Shown: piece by piece, positions 16,416 to 25,826 of the stretch
Layout of the letters: every line of letters begins with the position of its first letter
How positions within the stretch are numbered: the first letter of the stretch is position 1
DNA from: Lacticaseibacillus parakribbianus
GTDB taxonomy: Bacteria > Bacillota > Bacilli > Lactobacillales > Lactobacillaceae
Reading direction: 5' to 3'
Assembly: GCF_025490915.1 (NCBI RefSeq)
Contig: NZ_JANQBA010000001.1
Span: 186,001-250,000, forward strand
DNA: 64,000 nt
Made by a program: the position numbers and the translations under genes
Notes under the pieces: model-generated
Seen by the model: the letters and a program-made list of their open reading frames with translations, nothing else
Databases searched by the model: none
Told to the model about the DNA's origin: nothing

Positions 16416-18224
16416 TCACACGGTTTTTTTGAGATTAATGTACTGCACGGTCAGCTCACGCACTAGGGCCGTGTCGCCTAGCGTTTGGGCCTGACTCAGG
16501 CGCTGCTTGACCTGCGCCAGCGTGGCCACCTTGCGGCCGGTACCGACCAGGTCGATCAGCTCATCGACCACCGAGTCCGGCCCGTCCGGCAGCGGCTCAA
16601 TGTCGATGCCGGACACCACCGCCGCAAGCGGTGGTGCCAGCGTGTCGATGAACCCCGCGACGCTGGGCGTCGCGGTGCCATGCGCGTAAGCCAGCCAGGC
16701 GTCAAACAGGTCCTGGTAAGGCGCCGTCGGGAACTGGAAGGCCTGATTGTGCAGCCGCCGCGCCAGGTCCGCATCGCGCCAGGCCATCTGCAAAAGCCGG
16801 CGCTGGGCCAACTCGTAGCGGTCGTAGTGAGCAGCGGCAGGCGCCGCGGTTGGACCAGCGAAGTCGGCTGCTTCCGGCGGCGGTGGCCCGAAGTCGACCG
16901 GGGCCGCCGCGGTGCTGACCGGCGGGGCCTGCGCCTGCAGCGACTGCTGCAAGGCACTGGTCGGCACCCCGGTCAGCTCGCTGAGCTGGGTCAGATACAC
17001 CGCCTGGGCCACCGGGTCGCCCTCCCCGGCCACCTCGCGCAGGGCCTGGTCGATGTAGGCTAACTTGTCTTGATCGGAGGTGAGGTCGCGCCCCGCGGCC
17101 AGGTAGGTCAGCTTGAAGCCGATTGGCGTGACGGTGTGTTCGACCTGCTTTTGAAAGGCCGCCGCGCCTTTTTGCTGGATGTAGTCGTCCGGGTCCAGCC
17201 CCTCGGGCAGCACCGCGACGCCGACTGCCAGCCGCGGGTGCTGGCGAACCAGGCTCAAGGCGCGATCCGCCGCCTTTTGTCCCGGCGCATCGCCGTCGTA
17301 GCAGATGGTCAGCCGCTTGGTGTGGCGGGCGATGATTTCAACCTGCTCGGCGGTCAGGCTGGTTCCCATCGAGGCGATGCCGGTGGTCACCCCAGCCTGG
17401 TAAGCGGAGATGACATCCATGAAGCCCTCAAACAAAATGGCCCCGCCTGCCTGCTTGAAGTCGTCCTTAGCCGCGTCGAGGTTGAACAAGACGTCACGCT
17501 TGTTGAACAGCTCGGTTTCCGGGCTGTTCAGGTACTTGGCGACGCCCTCGGCCTTGCTCAGCAGGCGACCGGAAAAGCCAATCACGTCGCCGTAAACGTC
17601 GCGCAGCGGAAACATCAGGCGGTCGACGAAGCGGTCGTACAACTTGCCTTCCTGATCCTCGACGAACAGACCCGAGGCCCGTTGCTCGGCGTAATCGACG
17701 TCGTGGCTGTCCAGGAAACTCTTGAGCAAGGTACGGTCCTTGGGCAAGTACCCCACCGCAAAGTGCTCAAGCGTCGCCGTGCTCAACCCGCGCTTGGTGG
17801 CGTAGGCCAAGGCGGGCTCGCCGCTTTTGGTCCCCATCAGCATGTGCTGGCACAGCTCGGTGACGAGCTTCAGGATTTCTTTTTGGCGTGTGACGGCTTG
17901 GCTTTCCTGGCGCTTGGGCCCGTCGATGGTGACACCAAGCGGCACATGGGCGAACTCGGCGACCTTGGCCACCGCCTCCGGGAAGGTCAGGTGGTCGTGT
18001 TCCATCGCGAACTTGAACACGTTGCCGCCGCGACCACACGAAAAGCACTGGAAAATCTGCTTGCTTTCGGACACCGAGAAGCTCGGCGTCTTCTCCTGCT
18101 GGAACGGGCACAGGCCAAACAGGTTTTGGCCCTGCTTGTGCAGGCTGACGTATTGGCCGATGTAATCGGCGATGTTGACCGTGTTGCGGACCTGATCGAT
18201 CGTTTCGTTCGGGATCATCACCAT
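16416..18224 (-). CDS. dnaG: DNA primase
   Basis: 602-residue primase making RNA primers at the fork. The order is an N-terminal zinc-binding domain (about 35-100), the RNA polymerase core with TOPRIM (LFEGFMDVISAY, about 265; TICYDGDAPGQ, about 307), and a C-terminal helicase-binding domain. One oddity: of the CHC2 zinc ligands, C39, C60 and C63 are present but the histidine of CPFH is Gln42 (CPFQQEKTPSF). The codon is CAG at 18099-18101. ATG 18224 follows GGGGGTGA; ATG 18218 is also possible. Transcribed into rpoD, and separated from glyS by a terminator. Confidence 0.96.
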   Translation of the reverse strand: MVMIPNETIDQVRNTVNIADYIGQYVSLHKQGQNLFGLCPFQQEKTPSFSVSESKQIFQCFSCGRGGNVFKFAMEHDHLTFPEAVAKVAEFAHVPLGVTIDGPKRQESQAVTRQKEILKLVTELCQHMLMGTKSGEPALAYATKRGLSTATLEHFAVGYLPKDRTLLKSFLDSHDVDYAEQRASGLFVEDQEGKLYDRFVDRLMFPLRDVYGDVIGFSGRLLSKAEGVAKYLNSPETELFNKRDVLFNLDAAKDDFKQAGGAILFEGFMDVISAYQAGVTTGIASMGTSLTAEQVEIIARHTKRLTICYDGDAPGQKAADRALSLVRQHPRLAVGVAVLPEGLDPDDYIQQKGAAAFQKQVEHTVTPIGFKLTYLAAGRDLTSDQDKLAYIDQALREVAGEGDPVAQAVYLTQLSELTGVPTSALQQSLQAQAPPVSTAAAPVDFGPPPPEAADFAGPTAAPAAAHYDRYELAQRRLLQMAWRDADLARRLHNQAFQFPTAPYQDLFDAWLAYAHGTATPSVAGFIDTLAPPLAAVVSGIDIEPLPDGPDSVVDELIDLVGTGRKVATLAQVKQRLSQAQTLGDTALVRELTVQYINLKKTV

Positions 18225-18265
18225 GCGCTCACCCCCAGTCTGTGGTCGATTGCCGGATTAGCGGT

Positions 18266-18299
18266 AAAAAGTCGCACCTCTGTGAAGAAATGCGACTTT
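18266..18299 (-). terminator. glyQS terminator
   Basis: Stem AAAGTCGCA/TGCGACTTTTT on the minus strand, in the gap between glyS and dnaG. Confidence 0.85.
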
Positions 18300-18372
18300 C
18301 GTTTTTTGATTTACCGCACACTAATACAAGCTATAGTATACGCGTTTTTCCCGGGGTGTCAAATCCGGCTGG

Positions 18373-20442
18373 TTACTTCACGATCACCGCGGTGACGTCG
18401 CCGAACTGGTGAATCATCGCGGCTAGGCCGGTCAGCTCGGACAGGCGGTTCGCCCGGACGGCCGGGTCATCGGCCATGATCATGGTTTCGGTGAAGTAAT
18501 CCGTGATCGCCGGGGTCAGGCCGCGCAGGGCCTGATAGTTGGCCTCGCTTGGCTGATCGCCGTAGCCGCTCTTGGCCGCGCTGATCGCATCGTGCAGGGC
18601 CTTTTCGGTGCTGTTTTCGAACAAGGCGGAGTCGACGGCGACGTTGACCGGCTGCTTGTCGGCGATCCGCACAACGCGGCCCAGCGCCTCCATCACGGCC
18701 TTGTTGTCCGAGTCATCCTGGTGCTTGGTCAAAACGGCGGCGGCGTCAATCATCCCCGCCACATCGACCGTGGTGCTGTTGACCACGGCATCCAAGATGT
18801 CGTGTCGGCTGGTGGTCGCAGACAGGTACTGGGCGACGCGGTCGCGCATGAAGTCGGTCAGGGCAGCCTGGTTGTGGGCGTAATCCAGGCCGCTGGTTTG
18901 GTCGGCGGCAGAAAGTGCCGTCACCACCGCCTGTTGCACCGCGGTGACCGGGAATGACCAGTGGTGTGCGGCAATCATCCGCACAATGCCAAAGGCCTGG
19001 CGCCGCAGGGCATACGGGTCGTTGGAGCCGCTTGGAATCAGGTCGACGGCAAAGAAGCTCATCAAGGAATCCAGCTTGTCGGCGATCGCAAGCAACGTCC
19101 CCACCGTGCTGGTCGGCAGCTCACCGTCGGCCGAAATCGGCTGGTAGTGCTCCTTGATGGCCAGGGCCACGGCTGGATCTTCGCCGGCCAGCGTTGCGTA
19201 AACCTGACCCATCACGCCTTGCAGCTCGGCGAACTCACCGACCATCGCCGTGACGAGGTCGAACTTGTAAATCTCGGCCGCACGCAGCAGGTGTCCCTTG
19301 TCGGCCTCGGCCAAACCGACGCGGTCGGCCAAAAGCCCCGCAATTGTCTTGACTCGGGCCATCTTGGCGGCCATCGAGCCGATCTTGTCGTGGAAGCTGA
19401 CCGTCTGAAGCCGTGCGACGTAATCGGCAATCGTCTTCTTTTGGTCCTCGGCGTAAAAGAACGCGGCGTCCTCCAGCCGGGCGGTCAGCACCTTGACGTT
19501 GCCGGCGATCACGTTGTCTAAATACTCGGTGTTGCCATTGCGAACGCCGATGAACGCGTTGACCATGCGCCCGGCAGCGTCACGGGCGTAAAAGTAGCGC
19601 TGGTTGTCCTTCATCGAGGTGATCAACACCGCCTCGGGAATTGCGAGGTACTTCTCATCGAAGCGACCGGCAAAGGCGGTCGGCCACTCCACCAGGTTGT
19701 TGACCTCTTCCAACAGATCCGCATCCAAGTCGATGGTCCAGTCGTTGGCCTCGGCGATGGCGGCGATTTGCGCCGCGATTTTGGCCTTGCGGTCGGCCGG
19801 GGTGACGATCACCTTTTGTGCCAAAAGCGCCGGCACGTAATCTTGGGCCGTGGCCAGCTCAACCGGCTCGCCCAAGAAGCGGTGGCCTTCGGTGCGGCGG
19901 CCGGCCTGAATGTCCAGCAGCTGCATCGGAATCACCTGGTCGTCCAGAAGCGACACCAGCCAGTGAATCGGGCGAATGTATTCGAAGTCGTTGGCCCCCC
20001 ACTTCATGCGCGTCGGGAAGGTCAAGGATTTGACCACGTCGATCAGCCCCGGCAGCAGTGCGGCGGCCGGCTTGCCGGCGATGGCCTTGTGCAGGTAGAC
20101 GTAATCCACGCCCTTGATCGCGCGGAACGTGATGTCATCCACGGTCATGCCCTGACCGCGGGTGAAGCCGATGGCCGCCTTGCTCCAATTGCCCTCGGCG
20201 TCCTGCGCAATTTTTCTGGCCGGGCCCTTCACGTCTTCTTCAACATCGGCCTGCTTGGCGGCCAGCCCCGACACCAGAATCGCCAGGCGCCGCGGCGTCG
20301 CGAACTGCTCGATGCGGTCGAAGGCGAGGTGGTTGTCGTTCAAAAAGGCCGCCGCCTTATCGGCCAGCTGCTTGAGGCTTGGGGTGACCACATGGGCCGG
20401 CATGTCCTCCAAGCCGATTTCTAACAGATAGTTGTGAGCCAT
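18373..20442 (-). CDS. glyS: Glycyl-tRNA synthetase beta subunit
   Basis: 689-residue beta chain of the alpha2beta2 bacterial glycyl-tRNA synthetase, responsible for tRNA binding and needed for catalysis. The N-terminus NYLLEIGLEDMPAHV and the DRIEQFATPRRLAIL motif are typical; the HD-like central stretch is at about 370-450, and the C-terminal anticodon-binding DALR-like domain at about 560-689. The start ATG overlaps the glyQ stop by one base (TAATG), so the subunits are made in stoichiometric coupling. Controlled by the upstream glycine T-box. Confidence 0.97.
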   Translation of the reverse strand: MAHNYLLEIGLEDMPAHVVTPSLKQLADKAAAFLNDNHLAFDRIEQFATPRRLAILVSGLAAKQADVEEDVKGPARKIAQDAEGNWSKAAIGFTRGQGMTVDDITFRAIKGVDYVYLHKAIAGKPAAALLPGLIDVVKSLTFPTRMKWGANDFEYIRPIHWLVSLLDDQVIPMQLLDIQAGRRTEGHRFLGEPVELATAQDYVPALLAQKVIVTPADRKAKIAAQIAAIAEANDWTIDLDADLLEEVNNLVEWPTAFAGRFDEKYLAIPEAVLITSMKDNQRYFYARDAAGRMVNAFIGVRNGNTEYLDNVIAGNVKVLTARLEDAAFFYAEDQKKTIADYVARLQTVSFHDKIGSMAAKMARVKTIAGLLADRVGLAEADKGHLLRAAEIYKFDLVTAMVGEFAELQGVMGQVYATLAGEDPAVALAIKEHYQPISADGELPTSTVGTLLAIADKLDSLMSFFAVDLIPSGSNDPYALRRQAFGIVRMIAAHHWSFPVTAVQQAVVTALSAADQTSGLDYAHNQAALTDFMRDRVAQYLSATTSRHDILDAVVNSTTVDVAGMIDAAAVLTKHQDDSDNKAVMEALGRVVRIADKQPVNVAVDSALFENSTEKALHDAISAAKSGYGDQPSEANYQALRGLTPAITDYFTETMIMADDPAVRANRLSELTGLAAMIHQFGDVTAVIVK

Positions 20443-21338
20443 TATTTTACCTCCTGTTGGTGCTTCAGCAGCGGGAAGCCGAGCTTCTCACGCTCGGCGA
20501 CGAATGCCCGAGCCACCTTGTGGGCCATTTTGCGAATGCGGTTCATGTAGCCGGCGCGTTCCGTCACCGACACGACGCCACGCGCGTCCAGCAGGTTGAA
20601 GGTGTGGCTGCACTTGAGAATGTAATCGTAGGCCGGGTGAACCAGCCCAAGGTCCATCAGGCGCCAGGCCTCCTTTTCGTAGGCGTCAAAGAAGCCCAAA
20701 AGCATCTCTTGGTCGCTTTCTTCAAAGCTGTACTTGCTGTGCTCGTACTCAGGCTCCTTGAAGATGTCGCCGTAAAGCACCCCGTCGCCCCATTCCAGAT
20801 CAAAGACGTTGTTGACGTCTTGGATGTAAGAGGCCAACCGCTCCACCCCGTAGGTGATTTCGGAGGTCACCGGCGACACGGTCAGGCCGCCCACCACCTG
20901 AAAGTAGGTGAACTGGGTGACTTCCATGCCGTCAAGCCAGACCTCCCAACCAACACCGGCGCAGCCCATCGATGGGTTCTCCCAGTTGTCCTCGACGAAG
21001 CGAATGTCGTGTTCCAAAGGCTCGATGCCCAAGGCACGAAGGGAGTCCAAGTAGTAGTTTTGAATTTCCTTTGGGCTTGGCTTCATCACCACCTGAAACT
21101 GGTGGTGTTGGTACAGGCGGTTGGGGTTTTCCCCGTAGCGCCCATCGGCCGGGCGGCGGGAAGGCTCGACGTAAGCCGCGGCCCAAGGCTCGGGGCCGAT
21201 GGCGCGAAGGAAGGTGTACGGGCTCATGGTCCCGGCCCCCTTCTCCGTATCGTAGGACTGCATCAGCATGCAGCCCTTGTCGGCCCAGAAGTTTTGCAGC
21301 GTCTGGATCATCTTTTGGACGCTCATTTTCTCTGTCAT
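20442..21338 (-). CDS. glyQ: Glycyl-tRNA synthetase alpha subunit
   Basis: 298-residue catalytic alpha chain of heterotetrameric glycyl-tRNA synthetase. Visible are [20 protein letters not shown] near the N-terminus, [33 protein letters not shown] motif 2 (about residues 50-78), and [17 protein letters not shown]. Length is typical (about 300). The ATG at 21338 is nine bases after AAAGGAG. Expression depends on the T-box leader immediately upstream. Confidence 0.97.
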   Translation of the reverse strand: MTEKMSVQKMIQTLQNFWADKGCMLMQSYDTEKGAGTMSPYTFLRAIGPEPWAAAYVEPSRRPADGRYGENPNRLYQHHQFQVVMKPSPKEIQNYYLDSLRALGIEPLEHDIRFVEDNWENPSMGCAGVGWEVWLDGMEVTQFTYFQVVGGLTVSPVTSEITYGVERLASYIQDVNNVFDLEWGDGVLYGDIFKEPEYEHSKYSFEESDQEMLLGFFDAYEKEAWRLMDLGLVHPAYDYILKCSHTFNLLDARGVVSVTERAGYMNRIRKMAHKVARAFVAEREKLGFPLLKHQQEVK

Positions 21339-21359
21339 GGTGTTCTCCTTTGATTACCG

Positions 21360-21569
21360 GTGCCGGCCGGTGGCACAAAAAAACGCCACTATGCCAAAGT
21401 TGACATAGGGACGCTTCCACGCGGTTCCACCCTACTTCAAGGCCGAGGCCTTGCGCTTGCTTGCTGGCTCGAAAACGCCGGTGACCTGCGCGGCGGCAAG
21501 GCTTACACTCCCCCTTGCTCGCTGAACGCCGCTTGTCAGGCACCCTTTTTCTCAGCACCGATTTATTTG
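21360..21569 (-). promoter_or_regulatory. Glycine T-box leader of glyQS
   Basis: Transcript leader starting near 21569 (promoter TTGCCA, 16 bases, TATAAT at 21576-21581 on the minus strand). It contains the T-box sequence AGGGTGGAACCGCG (21420-21433), followed by a terminator hairpin and seven T (21376-21419). Uncharged tRNA binding would favour the antiterminator. The cognate amino acid is taken from the downstream genes; I did not fix the specifier codon with certainty. Confidence 0.9.
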
Positions 21570-21610
21570 TCTCTCATTATACCACACGCCGCCTGGTTGG
21601 CAAGCACCGC

Positions 21611-22177
21611 TCAGCGGTAGCGGCGAACCGCCGGCGGCTCGTAGGCGGCCATGAAGGCGGCGATGGCGGTCAGGTCGGGCGAAAAAAGGAGTTTACTGCG
21701 GTCGGTGGCGGTCAAAAACCCGGCGGCGACCATGTCGTCGAGCATCGCGGCCAGGTGCCGCCAGTAGCCGCCAACGTCGTAAAAGGCGCAGGGCCCGGCA
21801 AAATCCCCAATCCGCGTCCACGAAAAGGCCTGGCTCATTTCCTCCAGGGTCCCCGGACCGCCAGGCAGCGCGATGCAGCCATCCGCGAGCGTCAGCATCC
21901 GCTGCTTGCGAACCGACATGTCGGCCACCACGTCGAGGTGCTTGAGCCCTGGCAGTGCCGCACCGCGGTCGTAAAGGTTCTGCGGCATGATGCCGATCAC
22001 GTCGCCCCCTGCCCCCAGTGCGGCCTCAGCCACGGCCCCCATCAGGCCATTGCCGCTGCCGCCGTATACCATGGTCCAGTGCTGCGCCGCCACGAAGCGG
22101 CCCAGCCGCCGCGCCGCCGCCACGTAGGCCGGCCGGTTGCCCGAGGCCGCCCCGCAAAAGATTGCCACTGTTGTCAT
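21611..22177 (-). CDS. LOG family protein (TIGR00730, Rossmann fold)
   Basis: 188 residues. It carries the two LOG motifs: GGSGNGLMG (about residues 39-47) and the PGGxGTxxE site, PGGPGTLEE (about 104-112). Family members related to LONELY GUY hydrolyse nucleotide 5'-monophosphates such as cytokinin ribotides, and were formerly annotated as lysine decarboxylases; the natural bacterial substrate is not settled. The start ATG follows GGGGGAAAGC. Convergent with nothing, it sits between the glyQS promoter and the MMPL gene terminator and appears monocistronic. Confidence 0.85.
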   Translation of the reverse strand: MTTVAIFCGAASGNRPAYVAAARRLGRFVAAQHWTMVYGGSGNGLMGAVAEAALGAGGDVIGIMPQNLYDRGAALPGLKHLDVVADMSVRKQRMLTLADGCIALPGGPGTLEEMSQAFSWTRIGDFAGPCAFYDVGGYWRHLAAMLDDMVAAGFLTATDRSKLLFSPDLTAIAAFMAAYEPPAVRRYR

Positions 22178-22208
22178 CAGCTTTCCCCCCTATCAGGCCC
22201 ATGATACC

Positions 22209-22235
22209 AAAAAAGTCGCCGGTCAAGGCGACTTT
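22209..22235 (-). terminator. Terminator of the MMPL gene
   Basis: Minus strand AAAAGTCGCC, loop TTGACC, then GGCGACTTTTTT, just past the stop codon. Confidence 0.85.
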
Positions 22236-22245
22236 TCGCGGCGAA

Positions 22246-25200
22246 TCAGTGGATGGCGTGTTCCCGCCGCTCGTGCCAATCGGTCAGGCTGATTAAGGCC
22301 GACATGGTCAGCGGCAAGACGATGACCAGAATGACTAGGCCGAAAATCACGCCCAGGGCCACCTGAATCAGGGTGGTGACGCCGCTTGGCATTAGGGCCG
22401 CGAACGTTCCGCCCAAAATGATGGCGGCGGATACAACGACGGCGCCAATGGCCGTCGCCGCCTTCAGCATGCGCGACTTCAGATCCGGTTCGGCCGCGTT
22501 ATCCTTGTAGCGAATCATCAAGAAGATGCTGTAGTCGACCCCCAGGGCCATCAGCATGATGAAGGTGAAAAACGGCGTGTTCCAAGTCAGCATGGCGCGA
22601 CCCAGCACGTGAGCGGAAACCAGCCGGGTCAGCCCCATCGCGCTGACATAGGCCGCAAGCAAGGTGCCGATGATGTTCAGCGGCTGCAAAAGCGACTGGG
22701 TGACCACAATCAGGGCCAGGCCGATCCCGATCACCATGATGGCCGCGGTGCGGGTGAAGTCACCGTTGGCCAGCTGACGCAGGTCGTGGTCCTGGGCGGT
22801 TTGACCACCGATGGCAACCGTGGCCCCTGCCAGCTTACCGTGCTTGAGCTCGGCACTCAAGTCACGCTTCAGCGTGGTGAACTGGCGGTCGGTGGCACTC
22901 GAGTTCGGGTCGCCCGTAAACACCACGGTCAGCGTGGTGATTTTGCGCCCCGCGGCCATGTAGGCGGCCAGGGCCGGCGCAAAGGCCTTGGCGTCGATGC
23001 TAGACTGCGGCAAGTAAAAAGCCGAACCGAGGTAGGAGCCTTGCAGGCCGCCGAGGTACTGGCGCATCGCCTTGTTCCCGCCTTGAAGGGTTCCCAGTCC
23101 CTTGGTCGCGGTTTTCAGGCCGGCTTGAAGCTGACCGACCTGGTCGACCAACCCGGACATCTGGGTCTTCATCTGCTGAACCCCGGCGTTGACCTTGGTG
23201 TTGCCGGCGGCTAGCGTCTGCGCCCCCGCGGTCAGGGCCTGACTGCTGCCGGCGAGCTTTTGGGTGCCGGCGTGTAGCTGACCGGCCCCTTGCGCCAGCT
23301 GGGTGTTAGCCGAGGCGACCTGGGACGCACCGGCATCGAGCGTTTGCGCCCCGGTCGCCACTTGGGCGGCCCCGGTGCTGACCTGGTTGAGGCCGCTGGC
23401 CAAAACGGTGTTGGCCGCAGCCAACCGCGTACCCGCAGACGCCAGCTGCGCGTTGGCAGACGCCAGCTGCGTGGCACCTGCGGCCAGCTGATTGGTGCCG
23501 CCAGCCAGGTTCTTCGTCCCCGTGGCCAGCGCCTGGGTCCCGGTGGTCAGCTGCGTGACCTTGCCGGACAAAGCTGGCAGTGTGGCCGTGAAGGCGGTCA
23601 CCTGGTCGTTCATCGTTTGGGCCCCAGCGGTCAACTGGGTCACCGCGGTTTGCAGCTCGGTGATGGCCGCCGCGGAAAGCTGACCCTTGGTCGCCGCGGT
23701 AATCAGCGGCATCATGGCAGACATCGAATCGGCCAGCTTGGCCAGCTGATCCACCTTGGACTGAAGGGTCTGCATCCCCGCGCTCATGGTGCCGGTACCG
23801 GCTTGCAGCTGCGTCAACTTGCTGGTGAGGGCCGGTAGCTGCTGGGTCAAGGTGGTCACCCCAGCGGCCAGTGTCGCACTGCCGGTCGCGGTTTGACCGG
23901 CACCGGCGGCCGCCGTCTTGGCGCCGCTGGCAACTTGGGTGGCGCCGCTCACCACGGCCTGGCCGCCGCTTGCGACCGCCTTGGCGCCGCCGGCGGTCTT
24001 GGTCGCCCCGCTGGCCAGCTGACCGGCCGCGACGTTGGCGCTTTGAACGCCGGTCGTGTAGGTTCCCAGGCCGCGGTTCAGCGTTTTAGCGCCGCTTGCC
24101 AGCTGCTGGGTGCCAGCGGCTAGCTGCTGAACCTGCTTGACGCTTGCGCCGAGGTTGGCGGCGTCAAGCTGCGTGGTTGCCCCGCTCAGGCCGGCCTTGA
24201 TCTGGGCCAGGCCCTTTTGCGAGGCGGCCAGCCCCTGGGTGATGGTGGCCAGCTGCGACTTCAGGTACATCGCCGTGATCTTGGTGCCACCCGGCTCGGT
24301 GACGCTCGCGACGGTTTTCACCCCTGGCTCCTTTTGCAGGTACTGCGTCAGCGCGTCGATGGCCGCAAGCTTGGCCGGCGTATCCAGGCGCGACTGGCTT
24401 TGAATGTAGATGGTTGCCGGGGCGGTCATTCCCTTGGAGAAGTGCTTTTGAATGACGACGTAGCCGGCCTTGCTCGGGTAGCTGCTCGGCAGCTCGTCGG
24501 CGCTATTGAAGTTCTCCTCGGCGCCAAAGGTGGCGGCAAAAGGCACCGCCAGGGCGAAGACCGCGGCCAAAATCACCGCCGGCCTGGCCAAGGCGGCCTT
24601 GGAAAGGCCGTGCCACAGCCGTGAGCTCGTGCTGCCGCCGGCCACCTTGCTCGGCCAAAACAGCCGCTCACCAAGCGTGGCCATGAAGAACATGTTCAGC
24701 GTGAGCAAGACGGGCAGCAGCACCAAGACGCCGATGGCCACGGCCGACGCACTTTGGTAGAAGGAAAACTTGGCCAGCCACAGCACGGAAAAGCCGATCA
24801 GGACCGAGACCCCGGAATACAGGACCGTGCGACCGCCGTGGTGCCTGGTCGCGCGCATCGCGTCTTGGGCCGATTGCCCCTTGGCCAGCTCACCCTTGAA
24901 GTAATCGTACAACAAGATGTTGTAGTCGGTGCCAATCCCAAACAAAACCACGACCAAAAAGACCTGCGTGAAGTTTGAAATCGGAAAACCAGCGTGTTGC
25001 GCGAGGTTCATCACGATGCTCAGGCTGGTGATGAAGGCCACGCCGACGTTCAAAAGCGAGATCACCGGCACAATCGGCGAGCGGAACACCAGAATCAAGA
25101 CCACGAAGATGAAGACAATCGCGATCACCTCGGTTTTTTGGATCCCCCGCTCGGTGACGGTGGAGAAGTCGTCATTCAAGGCGTCGACCCCGGTCACGTA

Positions 25201-25671
25201 GGTCTTGACCCCGGCCACCTTCAGCTGGTGGGTCAGTGCCGCGACCTGCGGCTTGACCGTGCCGGTCTTCTTGACGGTGATCTGCGCCAGTTGGGTGGTG
25301 CGATCCGCCGCAATCAGCTGCTTTTTGGTCTGGGCGTTGGCGTTGGGCGCGAGCACTGTCTGCACGTTCAGGTGCTTTTGGCTGTGCAGCGCGGTCAAGG
25401 CGGCATCGATTCGCTCGCTTTGCGCCGCGGTCAGCTTGTGGCTGCCGTTGCTGAAAACGGCGGTGTACGTGCGAACGTTCTTGTTGCCGTTGGCCTTTTT
25501 GGCAATCCGGTCGGCGACACTGCTTTGAACGCTGGCCGGCAGGGTGACCGCGCCTTTTTGGCGCACCAGCGCCGAGACGTTGGGCAGCGTGACCACGGCC
25601 ACGATCACGATGAGGAGCCAGGCAATCAGGGCCGGCCACTGTTTTTCACGAAACTTCTTCACTGAAATCAC
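22246..25671 (-). CDS. MMPL/RND-type membrane transporter with long repeat-rich ectodomain
   Basis: 1141 residues with two RND halves: TM1 (about 12-32), a first ectodomain, a TM bundle (about 175-370) with GIGTDYNILL; then a very long second ectodomain (about 385-950) and a second TM bundle with MALGVDYSIFL. The G-x-x-x-D-Y signatures in TM4 and TM10 positions are the proton-relay motif of MMPL proteins. About residues 480-880 of the ectodomain are a low-complexity array of 'Q-L-A-S-G-A/T' units predicted to form long helices, as in YhgE/Pip-like proteins. Start GTG 25671 after AAAGGA. The divergent TetR gene probably represses it. Substrate unknown. Confidence 0.85.
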   Translation of the reverse strand: MISVKKFREKQWPALIAWLLIVIVAVVTLPNVSALVRQKGAVTLPASVQSSVADRIAKKANGNKNVRTYTAVFSNGSHKLTAAQSERIDAALTALHSQKHLNVQTVLAPNANAQTKKQLIAADRTTQLAQITVKKTGTVKPQVAALTHQLKVAGVKTYVTGVDALNDDFSTVTERGIQKTEVIAIVFIFVVLILVFRSPIVPVISLLNVGVAFITSLSIVMNLAQHAGFPISNFTQVFLVVVLFGIGTDYNILLYDYFKGELAKGQSAQDAMRATRHHGGRTVLYSGVSVLIGFSVLWLAKFSFYQSASAVAIGVLVLLPVLLTLNMFFMATLGERLFWPSKVAGGSTSSRLWHGLSKAALARPAVILAAVFALAVPFAATFGAEENFNSADELPSSYPSKAGYVVIQKHFSKGMTAPATIYIQSQSRLDTPAKLAAIDALTQYLQKEPGVKTVASVTEPGGTKITAMYLKSQLATITQGLAASQKGLAQIKAGLSGATTQLDAANLGASVKQVQQLAAGTQQLASGAKTLNRGLGTYTTGVQSANVAAGQLASGATKTAGGAKAVASGGQAVVSGATQVASGAKTAAAGAGQTATGSATLAAGVTTLTQQLPALTSKLTQLQAGTGTMSAGMQTLQSKVDQLAKLADSMSAMMPLITAATKGQLSAAAITELQTAVTQLTAGAQTMNDQVTAFTATLPALSGKVTQLTTGTQALATGTKNLAGGTNQLAAGATQLASANAQLASAGTRLAAANTVLASGLNQVSTGAAQVATGAQTLDAGASQVASANTQLAQGAGQLHAGTQKLAGSSQALTAGAQTLAAGNTKVNAGVQQMKTQMSGLVDQVGQLQAGLKTATKGLGTLQGGNKAMRQYLGGLQGSYLGSAFYLPQSSIDAKAFAPALAAYMAAGRKITTLTVVFTGDPNSSATDRQFTTLKRDLSAELKHGKLAGATVAIGGQTAQDHDLRQLANGDFTRTAAIMVIGIGLALIVVTQSLLQPLNIIGTLLAAYVSAMGLTRLVSAHVLGRAMLTWNTPFFTFIMLMALGVDYSIFLMIRYKDNAAEPDLKSRMLKAATAIGAVVVSAAIILGGTFAALMPSGVTTLIQVALGVIFGLVILVIVLPLTMSALISLTDWHERREHAIH

Positions 25672-25687
25672 ATTCCTTTGGGTGCGT

Positions 25688-25815
25688 TAATTATCTAATC
25701 TTAGACAGTTGTCAAAACACAACTTCGATGATAAAGTGGACGCGGTGAGGAAGCAAGTGACAACACCCGGATGCCTGACCAAGTTTAGACAAACGACTAG
25801 GCATTGTCCAAAAGG
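25688..25815. promoter_or_regulatory. MMPL/TetR intergenic control region
   Basis: For the MMPL gene (minus strand), TTGACA (25710-25715) is followed after 16 bases by TAATTA (25688-25693). TTAGACAGTTGTC at 25701-25713 overlaps the -35, and the half-site TTAGACA recurs at 25790-25797 with a TTGTCC nearby, close to the tetR start. The arrangement is typical of TetR repression of a divergent exporter plus autoregulation. Confidence 0.55.
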
Positions 25816-25826
25816 AAGGCGATTTC

